64,000 bases of DNA. It comes from SLID01 sp041667545. GTDB taxonomy: Bacteria > Omnitrophota > Gorgyraeia > Tantalellales > Tantalellaceae. Positions 33,282 through 41,997 of the stretch are shown here, piece after piece. A program made the translations under genes and the position numbers. Location of the stretch: positions 32,001-96,000 of the forward strand of contig JBAYES010000002.1 in assembly GCA_041667545.1 (NCBI GenBank), written 5' to 3'. The notes under the pieces were generated by a model that saw only the letters and a list, made by a program, of their open reading frames with translations, made no database searches and was not told the DNA's origin. Position 1 is the stretch's first letter, and every line of letters starts with the position of its first letter.

Positions 33282-33511
33282 AAAATGTGAAGGTATATTC
33301 CACGCCCACCTGCCCCTATTGTATAAAGGTAAAAAGGTTTCTTGAAGAATCCGGGGTGGAGTATGAGGAAAAGGACGTGGCTTCCGATAAGGATGCAGCG
33401 GATGAAGCCGTTAAAAAATCCGGGCAGATGGGGGTTCCGGTTATCGATATCGAAGGCGAGATAATTGTGGGTTTTGATAAAGATGCCATCACCTCGGCCT
33501 TAGGGCTATAA
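33278..33511 (+). CDS. Glutaredoxin-like NrdH-type protein
   Basis: A 77-residue thioredoxin-fold protein with active-site STPTCPYCIKV and the cis-proline loop MGVPVIDIEG. The adjacent thioredoxin reductase 25 bases downstream suggests it is reduced by TrxB, as NrdH-type redoxins are, rather than by glutathione. The start overlaps the preceding stop. Confidence 0.88.
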   Translation: MKNVKVYSTPTCPYCIKVKRFLEESGVEYEEKDVASDKDAADEAVKKSGQMGVPVIDIEGEIIVGFDKDAITSALGL

Positions 33512-33535
33512 AAGCTATAGCGGGGGAACGATTAA

Positions 33536-34456
33536 GTGGACAAGCTTTATGATCTCATAATAGTGGGCGCGGGGCCGGCGGGGATAACGGCAAGTGTTTA
33601 TGCCGCCAGAAAGAGAATGGCCTTGAAGGTGCTTACAGAGGACATAGGCGGCCAGACTGTGTGGAGCGGGGACATAGAGAATTATACCGGATACCAGTTC
33701 ATAAGCGGTGTGGATCTCGCTGGGAAGTTCGAAGAACATATTAAACAGTATTCCATAGAAGTGGGAGAGGAAGAGCCGGTAGTAGCCATAAAGAAGAAAG
33801 GTACGAAGATACATACTTTTACGGACAAGGGTGAGTATGTCTCGAAAACATTGATAGTAGCTTCCGGGAAAAGGTCTAAGGAGCTGAATGTACCGGGAGA
33901 AAAAGAGTTCAGACAGAGGGGCCTTGCGTATTGCGCCACATGCGACGGCCCTCTTTTTTCAGATAAAGATGTAGCTGTTATAGGAGGCGGTAATTCGGCT
34001 CTTGAGTCGGCAATACAGCTCTCGCGCATAGCTAAGACCGTGCACATAATAAATATAGCTCCCAAGCTTACAGGGGATGCCATAATGGTAGAAAAACTGG
34101 AAAAAGACCCTAAAGTGTCTATAATGAACGAAAGCAGGGTAACGGCCGTAAAAGGCGACAAGTTCGTGTCCGGCATCGATATAGAGAGTTCCGGAGAAAG
34201 TCAGGTTTTACGGGTTCAAGGGGTTTTTGTGGAAATCGGCCTTTCCCCTAACACGAAGTTTGAAAGCGAGATCGAGCTGAATGATCTGGGAGAAATAAAG
34301 GTAAATAACCGCAACGAGACCAATATTCCCGGGGTGTTCGCGTCGGGCGATGTTACCGACGTTCCGGAGAAACAGATAATAATTGCCGCCGGGGAAGGGG
34401 CAAAAGCCGCTTTAAGCGCGTTTAACTACATATCGAGGGCCGTAGAATGGTCCTGA
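33536..34456 (+). CDS. trxB: Thioredoxin reductase
   Basis: FAD/NADPH enzyme of 306 residues: GAGPAGITASVYAARK binds FAD, the redox pair is in YCATCDGPLF, GGGNSALESAIQLS binds NADPH and FASGDVTDVPEKQ is the C-terminal FAD motif. GTG 33536 gives the typical N-terminus. It reduces the neighbouring CPYC redoxin and possibly others. It overlaps the glycosylase gene by 10 bases. Confidence 0.94.
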   Translation: MDKLYDLIIVGAGPAGITASVYAARKRMALKVLTEDIGGQTVWSGDIENYTGYQFISGVDLAGKFEEHIKQYSIEVGEEEPVVAIKKKGTKIHTFTDKGEYVSKTLIVASGKRSKELNVPGEKEFRQRGLAYCATCDGPLFSDKDVAVIGGGNSALESAIQLSRIAKTVHIINIAPKLTGDAIMVEKLEKDPKVSIMNESRVTAVKGDKFVSGIDIESSGESQVLRVQGVFVEIGLSPNTKFESEIELNDLGEIKVNNRNETNIPGVFASGDVTDVPEKQIIIAAGEGAKAALSAFNYISRAVEWS

Positions 34457-35124
34457 CCGCGGCTAAAAATGAAAAGATCTTCTATGTGTCCGGGATAAAA
34501 AATCTTGTCAGGGAATATGCTGAACGAGGGCCGGCCATAAGGAAAAGATTACGTGATTTTGTAAAGGTATGGGACCTGCCAGATGAAAAGATCTTTTCGG
34601 AACTGTGTTTTTGCATATGTACCCCGCAGTCTAAAGCCGTGTATTGCGACAAGGCCGTTAAGGGCCTCGAAAAAAGCGGCCAGCTTTTTACAGGCGGTAT
34701 CGAAGAAATACGGAACGGCCTTACTGCTGTGCGGTTCCCCAACAACAAAGCGCGTTACATATTTTCTGCCAGAGAATCTTTTTCCGTATCCGGACGCGTT
34801 GAGATAAAGAAAACGATAAATACCGCTGATATTCCCGGGACACGGGATGATCTTGTAAGGAAAGTAAAAGGTATAGGATATAAAGAGGCAAGTCACTTTC
34901 TTCGGAATATCGGTCATGGCGGGGATCTTGCTATTCTTGATGTTCACATAATAAAGAACATGGTACGCTACGGACTTCTTGATAGAACGCCTTCATGTAT
35001 ATCAAAGTCCTGTTATCTGGAAATGGAAGAGAGCCTGAAAAGGTTTTCCGTGAAAGTCGGGATACCCATGGGTGAGCTTGATATACTTTTCTGGTCCATA
35101 GAGACCGGAGTGATATTCAAGTAA
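34447..35124 (+). CDS. Ogg2-like 8-oxoguanine DNA glycosylase/AP lyase
   Basis: A 225-residue helix-hairpin-helix DNA repair enzyme that removes oxidised guanine. The HhH and catalytic pair are in VKGIGYKEASHFLRNIG (lysine) and LAILDVHI (aspartate). Short size and ending GELDILFWSIETGVIFK fit the Ogg2 group common in archaea and thermophilic bacteria. Its place in the oxidative-defence island and overlap with trxB support the role. An archaeal-like origin is possible but untested. Confidence 0.85.
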   Translation: MVLTAAKNEKIFYVSGIKNLVREYAERGPAIRKRLRDFVKVWDLPDEKIFSELCFCICTPQSKAVYCDKAVKGLEKSGQLFTGGIEEIRNGLTAVRFPNNKARYIFSARESFSVSGRVEIKKTINTADIPGTRDDLVRKVKGIGYKEASHFLRNIGHGGDLAILDVHIIKNMVRYGLLDRTPSCISKSCYLEMEESLKRFSVKVGIPMGELDILFWSIETGVIFK

Positions 35125-35138
35125 GCGGGGAGAAAAAA

Positions 35139-36209
35139 GTGGGGATTATAACCGGAATCTTTGAAGCTTCATATGATCTTTTCAGAAGGATGGCGCCGTT
35201 CCTTCTCTTCGGGTATTTTTTTGCCGGCATGCTGCATGTTTTTCTGAAAAAAGGCGCGATTTTCTCGCATTTGGGGAAGAATGATCTAAAGTCCGTTATT
35301 AAGGCGTCGCTTTTCGGGGTTCCTCTTCCTCTTTGTTCCTGCGCTGTCATTCCGGCGGCAATGTCCTTGAGAAAAGAAGGGGCTTCCAAAGGTGCGGTTC
35401 TGTCTTTTCTTATCTCTACTCCTACTACCGGGGTGGATTCTATATTTGCCACTTATTCCCTTCTCGGGGCTTTTTTCGCTGTTTATAGAGTTATCGCGTC
35501 TTTTATCACGGGGATATTTTCAGGCACTCTTGCGAACTTATTTTTAAAAAAGGACGATGGGGGGCAATTATCGGCCGACGTTAAATGCGGGGCATGCGGG
35601 AGCGATATCGAAAAAAAGACCGCCAAGAGCGTTACTGGACGTATAAAAGAGGTTTTCAGATATGCGTATATTGACCTTCTGAAAGACACGGGCCCGTCCT
35701 TATTGCTGGGAATATTTCTGGGAGGAGCCATATCTTTTCTTATGCCCAAAGAACTTGTAGAGACGCATCTGGGATCCGGTATTCTGCCCATGGCGGTAAT
35801 GCTGGCCGCAGGACTTCCCATGTATGTGTGCGCAACGGCCTCCATTCCCATAGCAGCCGCACTTGTGGCTAAAGGGCTTGCTCCCGGAGCCGCATTCGTG
35901 TTCCTGGTGGCGGGTCCGGCTACAAATATCGTTACGATGTCCGTTGTAGCTAAAAGCATGGGGAAGAAAGCCCTTGCAATATATTTGGTTTCAATTATTT
36001 TTTGCGCGGTCTCCATGGGGGCGGGGCTTGATATGTTCTGGGAGCATTCAGGACTTAACGAGGCCTTCTTTCTTCCGCATCATGAGGCGGGATCTTCCCC
36101 CGGATGGACGGGTTCAGCGGCGGGTCTTATACTATTTGCTCTCATCGCAAAAGATCTTTTAAACCGTTTATTTTCGTTTCTAAGAGCGCATATAAAAACA
36201 CAGGAATAG
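35139..36209 (+). CDS. Multi-pass permease, DUF318/ArsP-like
   Basis: A 356-residue membrane protein with about eight to ten segments. It has the family hallmark PLCSCAVIPAAMSLRKEG and the second-half motif YVCATASIPIAAALVAKG. The family exports metalloids or metals, including trivalent organoarsenicals or copper/zinc in different members. The cytoplasmic loop carries CGACGSD, a possible metal site. GTG 35139 follows GGGAG. Substrate not determinable from sequence. Confidence 0.8.
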   Translation: MGIITGIFEASYDLFRRMAPFLLFGYFFAGMLHVFLKKGAIFSHLGKNDLKSVIKASLFGVPLPLCSCAVIPAAMSLRKEGASKGAVLSFLISTPTTGVDSIFATYSLLGAFFAVYRVIASFITGIFSGTLANLFLKKDDGGQLSADVKCGACGSDIEKKTAKSVTGRIKEVFRYAYIDLLKDTGPSLLLGIFLGGAISFLMPKELVETHLGSGILPMAVMLAAGLPMYVCATASIPIAAALVAKGLAPGAAFVFLVAGPATNIVTMSVVAKSMGKKALAIYLVSIIFCAVSMGAGLDMFWEHSGLNEAFFLPHHEAGSSPGWTGSAAGLILFALIAKDLLNRLFSFLRAHIKTQE

Positions 36210-36223
36210 AAGGGAGATAAAAT

Positions 36224-36943
36224 ATGCAGGATCTGTCGTTCGGGGTAGCGTTCCTTGCCGGGATTTTCTCTTTTCTCTCGCCTTGCGTTCTGCCTCTTGT
36301 CCCCGGCTACATTTCTTTTGTTTCCGGGGTATCTTTTGATGAACTGAAAGGCAGTCTATCCGGAAGAAGAACAATGTGGCGCTCGGTCACGATGTCCGTT
36401 TTTTTCGTATTAGGCTTTTCTATGGTCTTCGTGGCGCTTGGCGCTACGGCAACATCTTTGGGGCAGGTGCTCACGCGGCATATACATATTTTTACCAGGG
36501 CCGCTGGAATACTCATAATAGTTCTGGGAGTACATCTTTCGGGAATAGTCCGCATTCCCATTCTGGAACATTATAAGAAAATGGAAGTTTCTCCTCGGCG
36601 CCGCGGGATTCTGGGAGCTCTTTTTGTGGGGTTTGCCTTTGCTTTCGGGTGGTCGCCCTGTGTCGGGCCCCTTCTCGGCGGCATTCTCGCTGTCGCGGCC
36701 ACAGAGAATACCGTTATACGTGGAATAATGCTTCTTTCGGCATATTCCCTGGGTCTCGGGATACCGTTCATTCTTACAGCTTTTGCCATAGGCACTTTTA
36801 TGCGGTTTTTTGAGAAATACAGGAGATTCATAAGGCGGGGCGAGATCGTCGCGGGTATATTTTTGATCGTGGTTGGGGCGCTTATCTTTTTAGACAAGCT
36901 AAGCGCGGTGACATATTCAATACAGAGCCTTTTCACGGGATAA
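36224..36943 (+). CDS. ccdA: CcdA-type thiol:disulfide membrane transporter
   Basis: A 239-residue six-helix protein with the paired half-sites FLSPCVLPLVPGY and GWSPCVGPLLGGI, whose cysteines carry reducing equivalents from cytoplasmic thioredoxin to the outside. Its likely partner is the TlpA-like lipoprotein downstream across repeat B3. It connects trxB-derived electrons to extracytoplasmic thiols. GGGAG lies before the ATG. Confidence 0.92.
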   Translation: MQDLSFGVAFLAGIFSFLSPCVLPLVPGYISFVSGVSFDELKGSLSGRRTMWRSVTMSVFFVLGFSMVFVALGATATSLGQVLTRHIHIFTRAAGILIIVLGVHLSGIVRIPILEHYKKMEVSPRRRGILGALFVGFAFAFGWSPCVGPLLGGILAVAATENTVIRGIMLLSAYSLGLGIPFILTAFAIGTFMRFFEKYRRFIRRGEIVAGIFLIVVGALIFLDKLSAVTYSIQSLFTG

Positions 36944-36964
36944 GTTGTTTGGGTTTCATCATAA

Positions 36965-37179
36965 TAGGGTTCTGAAAAATGTCGTTTTCACGTCGTTGCG
37001 AGGGAGCGAAGCGACCTAAGTCCTTCGTCCCGCGGGAACATAGGGGGCTCAGGATTTCGGCAGACTTAGTAGATGGCCGAAGCAATCTTATAACCTGTTA
37101 TATTTATTGAGATTGCTTCGTTACTCACTTCGTTCGTTCCTCGCAAAGACGGGATAAAAGTCTATTTTGCAGAACTCTA
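36965..37179. repeat. Family B repeat, copy B3, with inverted centre
   Basis: Ends TAGGGTTCTG and CAGAACTCTA. The outer parts follow the order of copy B4, but the central CTCAGGATTTCGGCAGACTT block is in the orientation seen in B1/B2. ATCATAA occurs immediately left and 2 bases right of the element, a likely target duplication. Confidence 0.82.
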
Positions 37180-37203
37180 TGATCATAAAATTAAGGAGGA
37201 GAT

Positions 37204-37731
37204 GTGAATAAATCAAGGAAAAAAGCGGTGTTTTTAGCGGTACTTCTAATTGCGGCATCTTGGAGTTTAATTTCATGTGAAAGGACAACGGATGCTGTGG
37301 GGTCTTCAGATAAGGCGTCCGATTTTACCCTTAAGGACGCGCAAGGGGAGAATTACAATTTCCATGACAATTCATCCGGCAAGGTTGTAATACTTAACTT
37401 CTGGGCTGTTCGATGCCCCGCCTGTAAGGTGGAGATCCCGAACCTCGTTGAACTTTATGATGAGTATAGAGACAGCGGCCTTGAAGTTATAGGTATAGAT
37501 GTTGACGGAAGCGGAGTCTCCGCCATGAAAGGAGCCGCATCACGATATGACATAAATTATCCGCTTCTTACCGGAAGCTCTTCAGAACTCGGCAAAATAG
37601 TTGCTTCATATGGAGGGTTCCGTTATATACCGACAACTTACATAATTGATAGGGAAGGGGCTGTCGTGGACAAGGTAAGCGGGCCGAGAGGCAAGGCCTA
37701 TTTTGAGGCGGCGGTCAAAAAACTTTTATGA
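37204..37731 (+). CDS. TlpA/ResA-like thioredoxin-fold lipoprotein
   Basis: A 175-residue protein with a signal peptide ending in a lipobox-like WSLISC and an extracytoplasmic thioredoxin fold. The active site is FWAVRCPACKVEIPNL and the cis-proline is at YIPTTYIIDREG. It likely receives electrons from CcdA for cytochrome maturation or protein repair. GTG 37204 follows AGGAGGAGAT. It overlaps the next gene by 4 bases (ATGA). Confidence 0.88.
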   Translation: MNKSRKKAVFLAVLLIAASWSLISCERTTDAVGSSDKASDFTLKDAQGENYNFHDNSSGKVVILNFWAVRCPACKVEIPNLVELYDEYRDSGLEVIGIDVDGSGVSAMKGAASRYDINYPLLTGSSSELGKIVASYGGFRYIPTTYIIDREGAVVDKVSGPRGKAYFEAAVKKLL

Positions 37732-38630
37732 TCCTGGTGAAGAAAGTTCTAGACCTGGTGCGTGCCAATTTTTTGCCGGCGAGTATTATTCCTTTTTTTC
37801 TCGGAGCGGCCTTAGCTTTCCATAGTGGATATGAACTTACAGCCTTGAAATTATTCATAGGTCTTTCCGGCGTAATATCGGCGCATCTCGCGTGTAACGC
37901 GTCAAACAACTATTACGACCATGCTTCCGGGGCGGATGGGCCTTGCACCGTGACAACCCCTTTTTTCGGCGGGACCAAAATTATCTCTTCAGGGGAGGTG
38001 TCGCCTGCCGCGGCGGCTTTAACCTCGGCGGTATTCGGTATTTACGCTATTTTTGCCGGAATACTGATATTTTTCATAACGGAAAACCCTGTTTTTATAA
38101 TGGTCACCGCTTTTTCGGCTATTCTGGCATCCCAGTACACGGCCGGCCCTTTTAAGCTATCCTACAAGGGGATGGGAGAGCTAGTTATATTTATTCTTTT
38201 CGGCCCCCTTCTTATTGTGGGAAGTTATTATCTTTTTTCCGAAAACCTTTCTTTTGACAGCCTGATGCTGTCCTTTATACCCGGAGGGCTTATCTTTGCT
38301 GTCATAATCTGTAATGAGATCCCGGATGACGGCACGGACAAAAAAGCCGGCAAGAAGAACCTGGTAGTTATTTTGGGCAGAGAAAAAGGAAAGATCCTTT
38401 ATGCCGCGGGAGTTCTTTTCTCGGCAATTTTTCTCGCGATATGTGTTGGTAAAGGTGTGTTGCCCCCGGTTTCGGCAGTAAGCGCGATATTTTACTTTAT
38501 ACCTGTCAAGGTTTTGCGGGAGATCAGAAACAATACTAATAATATCTCAACCATGACGAAGGCCGGTAAGCTAACCGTAATAACACATCTACTTGTGACC
38601 TTGACAATAACCGCGGCGCTGGTATTCTAA
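37728..38630 (+). CDS. menA: UbiA-family prenyltransferase, MenA-like
   Basis: A 300-residue membrane protein with about eight to nine helices. It has the two Asp-rich prenyl-diphosphate sites NASNNYYDHASGAD and NEIPDDGTDKKAGKKN. The first motif and early segment are typical of 1,4-dihydroxy-2-naphthoate prenyltransferase, so menaquinone synthesis is likely. Other aromatic acceptors are possible because no other men genes are in the window. It lies next to a type II NADH dehydrogenase, which would reduce such a quinone. Confidence 0.78.
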   Translation: MILVKKVLDLVRANFLPASIIPFFLGAALAFHSGYELTALKLFIGLSGVISAHLACNASNNYYDHASGADGPCTVTTPFFGGTKIISSGEVSPAAAALTSAVFGIYAIFAGILIFFITENPVFIMVTAFSAILASQYTAGPFKLSYKGMGELVIFILFGPLLIVGSYYLFSENLSFDSLMLSFIPGGLIFAVIICNEIPDDGTDKKAGKKNLVVILGREKGKILYAAGVLFSAIFLAICVGKGVLPPVSAVSAIFYFIPVKVLREIRNNTNNISTMTKAGKLTVITHLLVTLTITAALVF

Positions 38631-38631
38631 G

Positions 38632-38654
38632 GAAAAATAGGTGTGACCCCTTTT
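38632..38654 (+). repeat. Family E inverted repeat, left copy
   Basis: AAATAGGTGTGACCCCTTTT, the inverted partner of 41616-41637. The pair encloses ndh, doxX, the Rrf2 gene and a ferredoxin gene. Confidence 0.8.
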
Positions 38655-38670
38655 TTCAGGACAATCGTTA

Positions 38671-39861
38671 ATGAAAAAGAAAATAATTATCATAGGAGGA
38701 GGTTTCGCGGGACTCAGCGCCATGCGGCGTTTAGGAACGTTAAGAAGGTTGTGGCAGGACAGGTTTGAAGTGCTTCTGATAGACCCCAAGGCAGATTTTG
38801 AATTTTTGCCTATGCTTCCCGATGTAGTGGGAGGGAAGGTCTCTCCGGGGTCACTGCGTTTTCCGCTTGATCCTGCCTGCCGGAGAGCGGGGTGTAAATT
38901 TCTCAAAGAAAAAGCCACACGTGTGGACGTCCTGAACAGAAACGTTCATTGCGCGGAGCGCATTATCGAATATGAATACCTTTTGATGGCTTCAGGGGCA
39001 AAAACTGATTTTCACGGGGATCAAGAACTTGAAAAAACATGTTTTAAATTGAACTCGGTAGATGACGCTGTAGGAATAAGGAATGAAGTGATCTCTCGCG
39101 TTTCTTCCGGACGTAAGGTAAATATCTTGATAGCGGGCGGCGGGTATACGGGAGTGGAATTATCGGCGTCTATCGCTGTTTTCTTGAAAAAGGGCGGTAT
39201 AAGGGGCAGGGTCATTGTAACGGAACCGGCATCCGACATTCTTTTGGCGTCTCCAGTCTGGGTAAGAGATCTTTGCAGAAAGGAACTTGAAAGTATGGAT
39301 GTAGAGATATTGACAGGAGAATCACTGAAAATGTTCAGGGACGGGACTGCTTTTCTGGGTTCCCGAGGCAAAGTGGATAATGCCTTCTGCGTATGGACCG
39401 CCGGCGTGAGGACAGGCAGGGTCATGGACAATGTTCCGGGAAAAAAATATAGAACAAGGCTCGGCGTCGATGAATTTCTGAATCCCGTGGAATGCGCGCG
39501 CGGAGAAAATGTTTTTGCGGCGGGTGACGCGGCCGCTTTTTCCCCGGGAGCATCCGAGAGGCCTCTCAGAATGGCTGTAATGTTCGCTATGGGTCAGGGT
39601 AAAAGGGCCGCGGAGAATATTGTGGGAAGTATTGAAGGTAAACCTCTTATTCCGTACCGGGCCGAGGATCTTGGATATGTAATACCTCTTTCAAAAGGCA
39701 AAGCTCCGGGGATAGTATTGGGTAAAGAGATACATCCGCGTATCGGGTATCTACTGCATTATTTTATGTGTCTTTACAGAGCGCCATTTATGGGGAAGTT
39801 AAGAATAGCGAAGGACATTATTTTCAAAAGGAGGGGAAAATGGATAGAGAAAACGCATTAG
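38671..39861 (+). CDS. ndh: Type II NADH dehydrogenase-like flavoprotein
   Basis: A 396-residue FAD oxidoreductase that transfers electrons from NADH to quinone at the membrane without pumping protons. FAD site IIIIGGGFAGLSAMRRLG, NADH site ILIAGGGYTGVELSASIA and C-terminal FAAGDAAAFSPG are present. The C-terminal segment PRIGYLLHYFMCLYRAPFMG may form the membrane anchor. The related sulfide:quinone reductases usually have conserved cysteines that I do not see. It overlaps doxX by 22 bases. Confidence 0.82.
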   Translation: MKKKIIIIGGGFAGLSAMRRLGTLRRLWQDRFEVLLIDPKADFEFLPMLPDVVGGKVSPGSLRFPLDPACRRAGCKFLKEKATRVDVLNRNVHCAERIIEYEYLLMASGAKTDFHGDQELEKTCFKLNSVDDAVGIRNEVISRVSSGRKVNILIAGGGYTGVELSASIAVFLKKGGIRGRVIVTEPASDILLASPVWVRDLCRKELESMDVEILTGESLKMFRDGTAFLGSRGKVDNAFCVWTAGVRTGRVMDNVPGKKYRTRLGVDEFLNPVECARGENVFAAGDAAAFSPGASERPLRMAVMFAMGQGKRAAENIVGSIEGKPLIPYRAEDLGYVIPLSKGKAPGIVLGKEIHPRIGYLLHYFMCLYRAPFMGKLRIAKDIIFKRRGKWIEKTH

Positions 39862-40250
39862 ACATGGCATTACTTGTTCTGAGAATGGTAGTGGGAGTTA
39901 TAATGGCCGCTCACGGCGCGCAGAAGGTTTTCGGGGTTTTCGGCGGAAGCGGAATGGAGGGGTTCTCGGGAGTGGTAGGGAACCTGGGGTTTGCTCCTCC
40001 TCTGGTCTGGGCGTGGATAGCGGCACTTTCGGAACTTGTATTCGGCATTTTTCTTGTTCTGGGTATACTGCCGAGGGTAAGCGCCGCTGGAATAGCCGCG
40101 GTAATGCTCGTCGCGATATTGAAGATCCACGGCCCCAACGGTTTTTTTATGGCGAAAGGCGGCTATGAGTATCCTCTTCTTATTCTCGCCTCATGCGTGT
40201 CATTGATGCTGACAGGCGCGGGCAAACTATCAGTTTTTGATAAATTCTGA
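39840..40250 (+). CDS. DoxX-family membrane protein
   Basis: A 136-residue four-helix protein (ALLVLRMVVGVIMAAHGAQK; WAWIAALSELVFGIFLVLG; AAGIAAVMLVAILKIHGPNG; LLILASCVSLMLTGAGKL). DoxX proteins are linked to quinone or thiol oxidation and oxidative stress systems, but the reaction of this member is unknown. ATG 39840 follows GGAGGGG and lies in the 3' end of ndh, which indicates translational coupling. Confidence 0.85.
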   Translation: MDRENALDMALLVLRMVVGVIMAAHGAQKVFGVFGGSGMEGFSGVVGNLGFAPPLVWAWIAALSELVFGIFLVLGILPRVSAAGIAAVMLVAILKIHGPNGFFMAKGGYEYPLLILASCVSLMLTGAGKLSVFDKF

Positions 40251-40288
40251 CATCGTTCCCAGGATCGCAACGGAAATGTCGCTTTTTC

Positions 40289-40317
40289 TTGACAAATGAC
40301 ACTTTGGTGGTATCATT
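40289..40317 (+). promoter_or_regulatory. Promoter with candidate Rrf2 operator, copy 2
   Basis: TTGACA (40289-40294), 16-base spacer, TATCAT (40311-40316). AATGA-N13-TCATT lies at 40295-40317. It is identical to the 29134 promoter in both 11-base blocks and differs only in the 8-base middle. Autoregulation by the Rrf2 protein encoded 20 bases downstream is inferred. Confidence 0.7.
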
Positions 40318-40336
40318 AAATTAACTTTGGAGGAAA

Positions 40337-40747
40337 ATGAAAATAATAACAAGGGATACTGATTATGCCATAAGAGCCCTGGCTTGTGTGGCCACATCAG
40401 AGAGCGGAATGGTGACCGTTAAGGAACTTTCCCAAAAACTTGATATTCCGGGCCCTTTTCTCCGTAAGATATTCCAGACCTTGAACAGGCGCGGGATATT
40501 GAGGTCCTATAAGGGTAAATCCGGAGGGTTCGCTCTTTCGGAGGCTCCTGATAAGATATCGGTATTCCATCTTATAGAGATTTTTCAAGGGCCTTTTTGT
40601 TTGAATGAGCATTTATTTAAGGGGAAAACTTGCCCTCTTGTAAAAACATGTTTTCTTAAGAAAAAACTGGACGCGATCGAAAAAGAGGTAATAAAAGAAC
40701 TGGATTCGATAACAATAGAGCAGCTTGTGCGAAAAGGAAAAATGTGA
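40337..40747 (+). CDS. Rrf2-family iron-sulfur transcription regulator
   Basis: A 136-residue winged-helix regulator. The DNA-binding domain (DYAIRALACVA; KELSQKLDIPGPFLRKIFQ; GKSGGFALSEAP) is followed by three cysteines in FCLNEHLFKGKTCPLVKTC, the cluster-binding pattern of IscR/NsrR/RsrR-type members. It could sense oxygen, NO or iron-sulfur status, fitting the nearby Hcp, FprA and superoxide reductase. The gene overlaps the ferredoxin start by one base (TGATG). The exact signal is not inferable. Confidence 0.9.
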   Translation: MKIITRDTDYAIRALACVATSESGMVTVKELSQKLDIPGPFLRKIFQTLNRRGILRSYKGKSGGFALSEAPDKISVFHLIEIFQGPFCLNEHLFKGKTCPLVKTCFLKKKLDAIEKEVIKELDSITIEQLVRKGKM

Positions 40748-41613
40748 TGGCAAAACGCGCGATGATAACCATTGACGAAAATAAATGTGACGGCTGCGGT
40801 TTATGTGTCCCCAATTGCCAGGAAGGAGCAATACAGATAATAGACGGCAAGGCCAGGCTGATAAGCGATCTTTTGTGCGACGGTTTGGGGGCGTGCGTAG
40901 GGCATTGCCCGAGGGGAGCGATGAAAGTAGAGGAAAGGGAAGCGGAAGCGTACGACGAGAAAAAAGTAATGAGCAACATAGTAAAACACGGCAAGAATGT
41001 CATACTCGCCCACATAGAGCATTTAAGGAGCCATGGGCAGGAAAAATATCTTAAAGAAGCTCTTGATTTTTTACGGGAGCACAAGATAGCTGTGCCGGAG
41101 ACCCCGGAACGAAAATGCGGAGTGGATGCCGCGGCAGGTCAAAGCTCAGGTTGTCCCGGGGCAAAGGTTATCGATAACAGGGTTCCCGAGGATTCTCCGA
41201 ATACGGTAGAGAACGGAACAGGGACGAGAAGGTCGGAACTCAGGCAGTGGCCTCTCCAGCTTCATCTTGTCCCGACAGGCGCTTCTTTTTTCGCGGGAGC
41301 CGATGTTCTTATAGCGGCGGATTGCGTATCCTATGCCCTTGCGGATTTTCATAAAGACCATCTTAAAGGGAAGTCACTGGCGATAGCATGTCCCAAGCTC
41401 GATAGCGGACGGGAGATATATATCCGTAAAGTATCCGAACTTGCGCGAAACGCGGACATAAAGACGATAACAGTAATGACCATGGAAGTGCCTTGTTGTA
41501 CGGGGCTTGTGGAAATACTGAGGAAGGGTCTTGCCGGGGCCTCCCGGAAAGTACCCGCAAGGCATTTGACCGTGAGCATAAAAGGGGAAATACTAAAAGA
41601 GGAAAAGCTGTAG
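40747..41613 (+). CDS. Ferredoxin-domain protein with long C-terminal region
   Basis: A 288-residue protein. The N-terminus holds one complete four-cysteine motif (CDGCGLCVPNCQEGA) and a second one lacking a cysteine (LCDGLGACVGHCPRGAM). A middle helical region and a C-terminal part with cysteines (LIAADCVSYALADFHKD; LAIACPKLDS; MEVPCCTGLVEIL) follow. This arrangement is found beside hybrid cluster proteins in anaerobes, suggesting an electron donor to Hcp, but that link is inference. ATG 40747 is chosen over GTG 40744. Confidence 0.8.
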   Translation: MAKRAMITIDENKCDGCGLCVPNCQEGAIQIIDGKARLISDLLCDGLGACVGHCPRGAMKVEEREAEAYDEKKVMSNIVKHGKNVILAHIEHLRSHGQEKYLKEALDFLREHKIAVPETPERKCGVDAAAGQSSGCPGAKVIDNRVPEDSPNTVENGTGTRRSELRQWPLQLHLVPTGASFFAGADVLIAADCVSYALADFHKDHLKGKSLAIACPKLDSGREIYIRKVSELARNADIKTITVMTMEVPCCTGLVEILRKGLAGASRKVPARHLTVSIKGEILKEEKL

Positions 41614-41615
41614 GT

Positions 41616-41637
41616 AAAAGGGGTCACACCTATTTTC
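41616..41637 (-). repeat. Family E inverted repeat, right copy
   Basis: Reverse complement of 38632-38654 (AAAAGGGGTCACACCTATTT). It lies directly after the ferredoxin gene and before the cupin gene. Confidence 0.8.
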
Positions 41638-41651
41638 GGGAGGGATGCCAG

Positions 41652-41993
41652 GTGGAAGAACACAAAAAAACGGATGAGATATTTTTTAGAGAGAATGTTC
41701 TTCTTTCGAAACTTGTGGAATACCAGGAGGGAGCTGTAGTTTCACGCACTCTTATTAAAAAGGACACAGGGACTATAACTGTGTTCGCTTTCGACAAGGG
41801 CCAGGCCTTGAGCGAGCATACGGCGCCTTTTGACGCTTTCGTTTTTGTTCCGGAAGGAGAGGCCACGATTACCGTTTCGGGAGTTGCCAGGGAAATGAAA
41901 CAGGGGGATATGACGATACTTCCTGCGGGAAAGCCTCATTCGGTAAAGGCCAGGGAAAAGTTTAAAATGCTTCTTGTCATGATAAGGTCATAA
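41652..41993 (+). CDS. Small cupin-domain protein
   Basis: A 113-residue single-domain cupin (LSEHTAPFDAFVFVPEGEAT; KQGDMTILPAGKPHSVKA) with probable metal-binding His residues. The enzymatic or sensory role is unknown. GTG 41652 follows GGGAGG at good spacing; the upstream open frame is in the previous gene and repeat. The last codons and stop are part of the sequence duplicated on the far side of repeat B4. Confidence 0.8.
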   Translation: MEEHKKTDEIFFRENVLLSKLVEYQEGAVVSRTLIKKDTGTITVFAFDKGQALSEHTAPFDAFVFVPEGEATITVSGVAREMKQGDMTILPAGKPHSVKAREKFKMLLVMIRS

Positions 41994-41997
41994 GTAA

